NCBI GenBank assembly: GCA_025351615.1
Contig: JANXVP010000274.1
Location: 1 to 10,011, forward strand
Length of the DNA: 10,011 nt
Reading direction: 5' to 3'
Source: Ramlibacter sp.
Lineage (GTDB): Bacteria > Pseudomonadota > Gammaproteobacteria > Burkholderiales > Burkholderiaceae_C
The position numbers and the translations under genes were made by a program. This document shows positions 6,151 through 10,011 of the stretch, in pieces. Position 1 is the first letter of the stretch. Each line of letters opens with the position of its first letter. The notes under the pieces are model-generated. The model was not told the DNA's origin. It made no database searches and worked only from the letters and a program-made list of their open reading frames with translations.

Positions 6151-6798
6151 CTACACCTTCTGCTGCGCCGCCTTCCGGTCGGCCACGACCTTCTGCGCGC
6201 TCGGCCGCTCCCCGATCCGCTTGATGTAATCCTTGTAGTCGACACCACCGGCGAGCAGCAGGTCTTCGCCGAAGATGGCCTTGCTCGCCATCCCGATCAG
6301 GGGCAGGCTGGCGAAGGCGGCGCAGTCAGCCTGGGTGAACGTGTCGCCTGCGACGTACGGCGCGAACTTTGCCAGTCGCTTGAAGGCGGCAATGTTGGCC
6401 GTCAGCTGCGCCTTGATCCGGTCGCGCTGCGGCTCGCCAAGGGCAGGCGCCTTGAAGAAGGCCGCGCCATACAGCTGGCGCGCAGCCATCTCCATATGCC
6501 AGTCGATGTAAGTGGTGAGCTCGCGCACTTTGGCTGCGGCGAAGGGATCGGCCGGCAGCAGCGGCGGCTGGGGCCAGCGGGCCTCGATGTAGTCCAGCAT
6601 GGCCTGACTCTCGCACAGCGCGCCCTGCCCGGTTACCAGGAATGGGATCTTGCCCAGCGGCGAAGCGCCCAGCACCGCTTCGTCCTTGCTGCCGGTCGGC
6701 GTGTGGGCTTCCGAGAACGGCACCCCCTTCTCGAGCAGGGCCAGCTTGACCTTGTTGTAGTAGTTCGAAAGGGGGAAGCCGTGAAGGGTGATAGCCAT
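6151..6798 (-). CDS. Glutathione S-transferase family protein
   Basis: A 215-residue cytosolic GST. The N-terminal thioredoxin-fold domain (about 1-75) shows LHGFPLSNYYNKVKLAL, with S11 at the usual catalytic/GSH-activating position (Y13 and Y14 are nearby alternatives). GKIPF carries the cis-proline (P52), and the ESQAMLDYI segment has the GSH gamma-glutamyl-binding E63-S64 pair. The helical C-terminal domain (about 87-205) has the N-capping box TQADCAAFA (T156, D158). GSTs of this type conjugate or reduce electrophiles with glutathione; the substrate is not predictable. AGGAG at 6805-6809 sits 6 nt before the ATG at 6798, and the family N-terminus begins there, so the longer open frame up to 6984 is discarded. 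The gene is transcribed away from the TMEM175 gene from a shared 88-bp gap. Confidence 0.93.
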   Translation of the reverse strand: MAITLHGFPLSNYYNKVKLALLEKGVPFSEAHTPTGSKDEAVLGASPLGKIPFLVTGQGALCESQAMLDYIEARWPQPPLLPADPFAAAKVRELTTYIDWHMEMAARQLYGAAFFKAPALGEPQRDRIKAQLTANIAAFKRLAKFAPYVAGDTFTQADCAAFASLPLIGMASKAIFGEDLLLAGGVDYKDYIKRIGERPSAQKVVADRKAAQQKV

Positions 6799-6848
6799 GG
6801 GTGTCTCCTGGAAAACCCGGGGGGTCGGTGCAATGCGCCCGGGCCGCG

Positions 6849-6877
6849 ATCGTACAGCCGCGAGGGCGTCATCTAAA
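6849..6877 (-). promoter_or_regulatory. Candidate sigma-70 promoter for the GST gene
   Basis: On the minus strand TTTAGA (6877-6872; 4 of 6 matches to TTGACA) is followed by exactly 17 bp and then TACGAT (6854-6849; 4 of 6 matches to TATAAT), about 50 nt upstream of the GST start codon. Matches are moderate, so this is a candidate only. Confidence 0.35.
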
Positions 6878-6879
6878 CT
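6874..6879 (+). promoter_or_regulatory. Possible -10 element of the TMEM175-DoxX operon
   Basis: TAAACT (4 of 6 matches to TATAAT) ends 7 nt before the ATG at 6887, which would give a leaderless or nearly leaderless transcript. This agrees with the absence of a Shine-Dalgarno sequence. The best -35 at suitable spacing is CGTACA (6851-6856), only 3 of 6. The hexamer overlaps the candidate -35 of the divergent GST promoter. Confidence 0.25.
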
Positions 6880-6886
6880 CGCCGCC

Positions 6887-7465
6887 ATGGAATCGAACCG
6901 GCTCGAAGCCTTCAGCGATGGCGTGATCGCCGTGCTGATTACGATCATGGTGCTGGAGCTAAAGGTACCGCACGGCGCGGGCATGGACGCGCTCGCGCCC
7001 TTGTGGCCGGTGTTCCTGAGCTATGTGCTGAGTTTCGTTTACATCGGCATCTACTGGAACAACCACCACCACATGCTCAAGCTCGCCGAATCGATCAACG
7101 GCACTGTCCTGTGGGCCAACCTGCACCTGCTGTTCTGGCTGTCGCTGGTGCCCTTCACCACCGGCTGGATGGGCGAGAACCATTTCGAGCGGTGGCCGAC
7201 GGTCCTCTATGGCTGCAACCTGCTGTTGTGCGCCGTGGCCTACAACGTGCTGCAGGCCTGCCTGATCCGCCACCAGGGTCCTGACTCCGCGTTGGCCAAG
7301 GCAGTGCGCAGCGACACCAAGGGCAAGATCTCCGTGGTCCTGTACGTCGTGGGCATCGCGGCCGCGTGGTTGCTCGCGCCCTGGACCGGCCTGGCGTTCT
7401 TCGTGGTGGTGGCGCTGATGTGGCTGGTGCCGGACCGGCGGATCGAAAAGGTGGTGGTGCAATGA
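6887..7465 (+). CDS. TMEM175 family (DUF1211) potassium channel-like membrane protein
   Basis: A 192-residue integral membrane protein. RLEAFSDGV (residues 5-13) is the TMEM175 signature, RxxxFSDG, in the first helix, which lines the pore in solved prokaryotic structures. Six hydrophobic segments fit the single-repeat prokaryotic form: about 9-25, 38-57, 72-93, 104-126, 147-164 and 166-182. The second ends in YWNNHHHM (56-63) and the third is LWANLHLLFWLSLVPF (75-90), both typical. Prokaryotic members assemble as tetramers and conduct K+ with modest selectivity. The start at 6887 puts the signature at residue 5, as expected; the frame is open upstream to 6788, but that would add an Arg-rich tail lacking family features. 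No Shine-Dalgarno site is visible. Its stop overlaps the DoxX start (ATGA), so the two are translated together. Confidence 0.92.
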   Translation: MESNRLEAFSDGVIAVLITIMVLELKVPHGAGMDALAPLWPVFLSYVLSFVYIGIYWNNHHHMLKLAESINGTVLWANLHLLFWLSLVPFTTGWMGENHFERWPTVLYGCNLLLCAVAYNVLQACLIRHQGPDSALAKAVRSDTKGKISVVLYVVGIAAAWLLAPWTGLAFFVVVALMWLVPDRRIEKVVVQ

Positions 7466-7842
7466 GCAGGCGCAAGCGTGCCGGACTGGCGGTCGTCTTC
7501 CTGTGGTTCTTCATCGGCGGCATCGCGCATTTCGCGCTGACCGCAACCGAGATGCGCATCGTCCCGCCCTGGGTGCCGTGGCCGCGCGAGGCGGTGCTGG
7601 TGAGCGGCGTGTTCGAGCTGCTTGGGGCCGCCGGCCTGCTCTGGCTGCCCACCCGCCGGGTTGCCGGCTGGGGCCTGTTTGCGCTGACGCTGGCGGTGAC
7701 GCCGGCGCACTTCTACATGCTGCAGCGGCCCGAGCTCTTCCCGTCCGTGCCCTACTGGGCGCTCGTGGCCCGCCTGCCGCTGCAGGTGGCGCTGCTGGCG
7801 CTGATCGCGTGGTGCACGGCACCTGCGCGCAACGCGGACTAA
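7462..7842 (+). CDS. DoxX-like small membrane protein
   Basis: A 126-residue protein with four predicted membrane helices: about residues 8-28, 43-62, 67-85 and 99-120. The motif set is that of the DoxX-like family: GGIAHF (19-24), the IVPPWVPWP loop (33-41), VSGVFELLGAAGLL (47-60), then RRVAGWGLFALTLAVTPAHFYML. The family is found in the inner membrane, often beside redox genes; its biochemical role is poorly defined. Translation starts inside the TMEM175 stop (ATGA at 7462-7465), and AGGTGG at 7449-7454 gives a site at 7-nt spacing. The stop TAA (7840-7842) shares two bases with the stop codon of the convergent GAF gene. Confidence 0.9.
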   Translation: MSRRKRAGLAVVFLWFFIGGIAHFALTATEMRIVPPWVPWPREAVLVSGVFELLGAAGLLWLPTRRVAGWGLFALTLAVTPAHFYMLQRPELFPSVPYWALVARLPLQVALLALIAWCTAPARNAD

Positions 7843-8366
7843 GGGACCGCGGCCAGCACCCACGGCGCGGCCAGCAGCGCGAGCATGCGGATGGCCGCAA
7901 CCTCATCCACATGCCAGCGGGGCCGCGGGCCGAGCACATTGAACGTGGCGACAGAACGGCCGGCGCGGGCGATCGGGACGTTCACCACCGCATGCAGGTT
8001 CAGGGACGCAATCCGCGCATGGTCATCGAAGACCCTGGCCAGCGCCTCGGCGCCCTCCCCGACGAAGACACGGCCCTGCTCGAACAGCTGGCGGCTCCAG
8101 GGCGTGCGGGTCTTGGTCTTTTCGCCCCCCACCGGGTAGGCGACCGGCTCGGATGTCCAGAGCCGCCGCAGCCGGATCTCCCCCGGCGGATCCTGCGGCG
8201 TCGTCACGTCCAGATTCATCGTCAGCATGCCAGCCCCCAGCACCATGGCCCGGGCGCGCTCCAGCAAAGCAAAGGCCTGGTCCAGCGAGGCGGCTTGCGG
8301 CAAGCCGTCGCACAGCAGCTGGCACGCCGCCGAAGTCAGCACACCGGCCGGGCTACGGTCGCCCAT
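7839..8366 (-). CDS. GAF domain-containing protein
   Basis: A 175-residue single-domain protein. The first ~45 residues are an alpha-helical lead-in (LTSAACQLLCDGLPQAASLDQAFALLERA). The remaining GAF-like core has the segments RRLWTSEPVAYPVGG (67-81), TPWSRQLFEQGRVFVGEG (88-105), FDDHARIASLNLHAVVNVP (113-131), then a strand-turn-strand TFNVLGPRPRWHVDEV (141-156) and a closing helix. GAF domains bind small ligands and usually control an attached output domain; none is attached, so it may work as a standalone binding protein or act on a partner. The ATG at 8366 follows the Bug stop by 16 nt without a Shine-Dalgarno site; a TTG at 8390 overlapping the end of the Bug gene is an alternative. Co-transcription with the Bug receptor hints that both recognise the same or a derived compound; that is inference. 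Confidence 0.83.
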   Translation of the reverse strand: MGDRSPAGVLTSAACQLLCDGLPQAASLDQAFALLERARAMVLGAGMLTMNLDVTTPQDPPGEIRLRRLWTSEPVAYPVGGEKTKTRTPWSRQLFEQGRVFVGEGAEALARVFDDHARIASLNLHAVVNVPIARAGRSVATFNVLGPRPRWHVDEVAAIRMLALLAAPWVLAAVP

Positions 8367-8382
8367 GAACGCTGGCGCGGCG

Positions 8383-9348
8383 TCAATCAAGCTTGATGCC
8401 CAGTTCGTGAATGACCCTGGCGTAGCGCAGCGTGTCCCGCTTGAGCGTCTCGGCCAGCTGCTCGGGCGTGCTGCTGATGACATCGACGCCCATCGCCTCC
8501 ATGCGCGAGCGCACCTCGGGCACGGCCAGTGCTTTGTTGATTTCAGCATTCAGCTTGCTGACCAGGTCCCTGGGCATGCCGGCCGGACCGAAGGCGGCGT
8601 ACCAGACGCTCATCTCGCAACCCGGCAGGGTTTCGGCGACCGTGGGCACGTCCGGCAGCAGCGCCGAACGCTTCGGCTCGGTCACGGCGATCAAGCGCAG
8701 CTTGCCCGACTTGACGTGGGGCAGGGTTTGCGTACCCGCCGAAAAGAGCACTTGCGTCTGGTTGCCGACGGTGTCGAGCACCGCCGGAGCGCCGCCCTTG
8801 TAGGGCACGTGCAGCATCTCGATGCCGGCCGCCTTCTTGAACATCTCGGCGCTCAGGTGGTTGGTGGAGCCGCCGCCGGCCGAGGCATAGGCCAGCTTGC
8901 CCGGATTGGCCCTGGCGTAGGCGATCAACTCCTGCACGGTCTTCGCCGGCACCGACGGGTTGATCACCAGGGTGTTGATGACGTTGGCCACCAGCGCGAT
9001 CGGGGTGAAATCGTCCGCGCCCTTGAACGGCATGTTGGGAATCAGCGCCGGGTTCATCGCGTGGGTGCTCATCGATCCGATCAGCAGCGTGTAGCCATCG
9101 GGCCTGGCCTTGGCGACAAGGAGCGAGCCGATGTTGCCGGAAGCGCCGGCCCGGTTCTCGACGATCACCGGCTGGCCCATCGAGCGGCTGAGCTGCTCTC
9201 CGATGGCGCGCGCCAGGATGTCGGTGGAGCCGCCGGCAGCCCAGGGAACGACCAGCGAGACCGGCTTGTCCGGGTACGCCGCCAGGGCCGCCGCCCCGAC
9301 CAGCAGCGACGCTAGCGCCAGGCCGGCGCAACGCAGGTGTTTAAACAT
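8383..9348 (-). CDS. Bug-family (tripartite tricarboxylate) periplasmic solute receptor
   Basis: A complete 321-residue Bug protein. The signal peptide is residues 1 to about 23 (MFKHLR charged start, hydrophobic core, ALAA cleavage site) and the mature chain begins near YPDKPVSLVVPWAAGGSTDI (25-44). Further hallmarks are GQPVIVENRAGASGNIGS (58-75), PDGYTLLIGS (83-92), HVPYKGGAPAVLDTVGNQ (180-197), LLPDVPTVAETLPGCEMSVW (230-249) and AAFGPAGMPRDLVSKLN. GAAGG-like GAAGGG (GAAGGG at 9355-9360 on the minus strand reads GAAGGG) lies 6 nt before the ATG. It is flanked in one transcript by gamma-glutamyltransferase upstream (43 nt) and the GAF gene downstream (16 nt). There is no permease gene nearby. 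The GGT neighbour suggests an amino-acid-derived or gamma-glutamyl ligand, but Bug ligands are hard to predict from context. Confidence 0.95.
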   Translation of the reverse strand: MFKHLRCAGLALASLLVGAAALAAYPDKPVSLVVPWAAGGSTDILARAIGEQLSRSMGQPVIVENRAGASGNIGSLLVAKARPDGYTLLIGSMSTHAMNPALIPNMPFKGADDFTPIALVANVINTLVINPSVPAKTVQELIAYARANPGKLAYASAGGGSTNHLSAEMFKKAAGIEMLHVPYKGGAPAVLDTVGNQTQVLFSAGTQTLPHVKSGKLRLIAVTEPKRSALLPDVPTVAETLPGCEMSVWYAAFGPAGMPRDLVSKLNAEINKALAVPEVRSRMEAMGVDVISSTPEQLAETLKRDTLRYARVIHELGIKLD

Positions 9349-9391
9349 CTCGAACCCTTCTAAAACTGTTGCGAAAAATCGGCCGGCGCGC

Positions 9392-10011
9392 TCAGCGTCC
9401 GACGGCGTAGCCCTGCATGCCGCGCGGGTTGGCGGCGGCGCGCAGCACCAGCTGGCCGCGGCCGTTGCGCTCCCGCGTGCAGGCCGACAACCGGCCTTCC
9501 GACCACGGGTCGCCGACCTTCACAGCGTGACCGGCAGCCTGCAACTGCGCGATGGTCTCCGGCGCCAACCGCGATTCCACTTTCAAGGTGTTGAGCGTGG
9601 TCTGGTGCGGCCAGAACGAGCTTGGAAAATGCTCGACATGCCAGGCCGGAGCGTCGATGGCTTGCTGCAGGTTCATTCCATGCACCGCATGCCGCAGGAA
9701 GAAGGCGGTGGACCACTGGTCCTGCTGGTCGCCGCCGGGCGTGCCGAAGGCCATGAAGGGCTCGCCGTCACGCAACGCCATCGACGGCGACAGCGTGGTG
9801 CAAGGCGCGACCCGGGGCGTCAGCGTGTTCGGCAAGCCCTGGTCCAGCCATGTCATCTGCAGCCGGGTGCCGAGGGCGAAACCAAGCGCCGGAATGGCGG
9901 GGCTGGACGACAGCCACCCGCCCGACGGCGTGGCCGCAACCATGTTGCCGTGCCGGTCGATGACGTCGATGTGGCAGGTATCGCCGACGAAGATCTCGCG
10001 GTCCGCCCACT
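9392..10011 (-). CDS. Gamma-glutamyltransferase family protein, C-terminal (small-subunit) part
   Basis: The frame is open through the last base, so the gene runs out of the window on its 5' side; about 206 residues remain. GGTs are Ntn hydrolases that cleave themselves before a threonine, which then attacks gamma-glutamyl bonds (glutathione and relatives). The fragment begins just upstream of that site: GDTCHIDVIDRHGN matches the QTTHxSVVDxxGN region of E. coli Ggt, placing the nucleophilic Thr codon at 9979-9977, with Cys replacing the second Thr. LSPSMALRDGEPFMAFGTPGGDQQDQW carries the GG pair of the oxyanion hole. The C-terminus NPRGMQGYAVGR is typical of a GGT subgroup frequent in Burkholderiales and actinobacteria. 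Nearly all of the small subunit is here; the large subunit is outside. It is followed 43 nt later by a Bug receptor on the same strand. Whether it transfers, hydrolyses or acts on another amide (for example as a cephalosporin-acylase-like enzyme) is not resolved. Confidence 0.93.
   Translation of the reverse strand, partial: WADREIFVGDTCHIDVIDRHGNMVAATPSGGWLSSSPAIPALGFALGTRLQMTWLDQGLPNTLTPRVAPCTTLSPSMALRDGEPFMAFGTPGGDQQDQWSTAFFLRHAVHGMNLQQAIDAPAWHVEHFPSSFWPHQTTLNTLKVESRLAPETIAQLQAAGHAVKVGDPWSEGRLSACTRERNGRGQLVLRAAANPRGMQGYAVGR

Noticed and set aside
5037-6224. 395-codon open frame on the + strand
   Set aside because: It is antisense to the HELIE-motif gene, is rich in His/Arg/Pro/Gly as GC-rich shadow frames are, has no recognisable domain, and the opposite frame has a strong ribosome site and conserved motifs.
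8367-8549. N-terminal extension of the GAF protein frame
   Set aside because: It lies within the Bug gene in another frame and is Arg/Ser/Trp-rich. A short TTG-start extension from 8390 cannot be excluded.
9361-9391. GC-rich run followed by five T on the minus strand between GGT and the Bug gene
   Set aside because: It looks terminator-like, but the GC part is a tight palindrome without room for a loop and the genes appear co-transcribed.
1-10011. Mobile element, CRISPR, tRNA or rRNA, or a defence island
   Set aside because: No transposase or integrase, no direct repeat array, no tRNA-like or rRNA-like segment and no defence gene was seen; base composition and codon use look even along the window.

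Overview
High-GC proteobacterial chromosomal DNA, most likely from a member of the Burkholderiales (Comamonadaceae- or Alcaligenaceae-like). Three Bug-family periplasmic solute receptors (one partial) in 10 kb is the signature of that order, and the SDR, BKACE, GGT and GAF-type neighbours fit it too. This placement rests on family content, not on a marker gene. There are 13 protein genes, two of them cut by the window edges. I see no RNA gene, CRISPR array, transposase or integrase, and no gene-free stretch longer than about 160 bases.

Region A (1-2270, + strand) is a tight operon: the C-terminal part of a Bug receptor, a YgfF-like short-chain dehydrogenase, and a BKACE (DUF849) beta-keto-acid cleavage enzyme. 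Region B (2287-4726, - strand) converges on it with only 16 nt between the stop codons. It is transcribed as a carboxymuconolactone-decarboxylase-family protein, a second Bug receptor, then a beta-hydroxyacid dehydrogenase. Together A and B look like a catabolic cassette for an unidentified organic acid: capture in the periplasm, oxidation of a hydroxy acid to a beta-keto acid, and acetyl-CoA-dependent cleavage by BKACE. The substrate cannot be read from the sequence.

Region C (4861-6798, - strand) holds a small basic hypothetical protein, an uncharacterised 278-residue protein with a conserved HELIE...D motif reminiscent of zinc metallopeptidases, and a glutathione S-transferase. Region D (6887-7842, + strand) is a two-gene membrane operon with an ATGA overlap: a prokaryotic TMEM175-type potassium channel and a DoxX-like protein. 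The GST and TMEM175 genes diverge from an 88-bp gap in which candidate promoters overlap.

Region E (7839-10011, - strand) reads gamma-glutamyltransferase (its N-terminal part lies beyond the window), a third Bug receptor, then a GAF-domain protein whose stop codon overlaps that of the DoxX gene. The Bug receptor next to a GGT suggests a link between substrate capture and gamma-glutamyl or amino-acid-derivative metabolism, but this is inference from gene order only.
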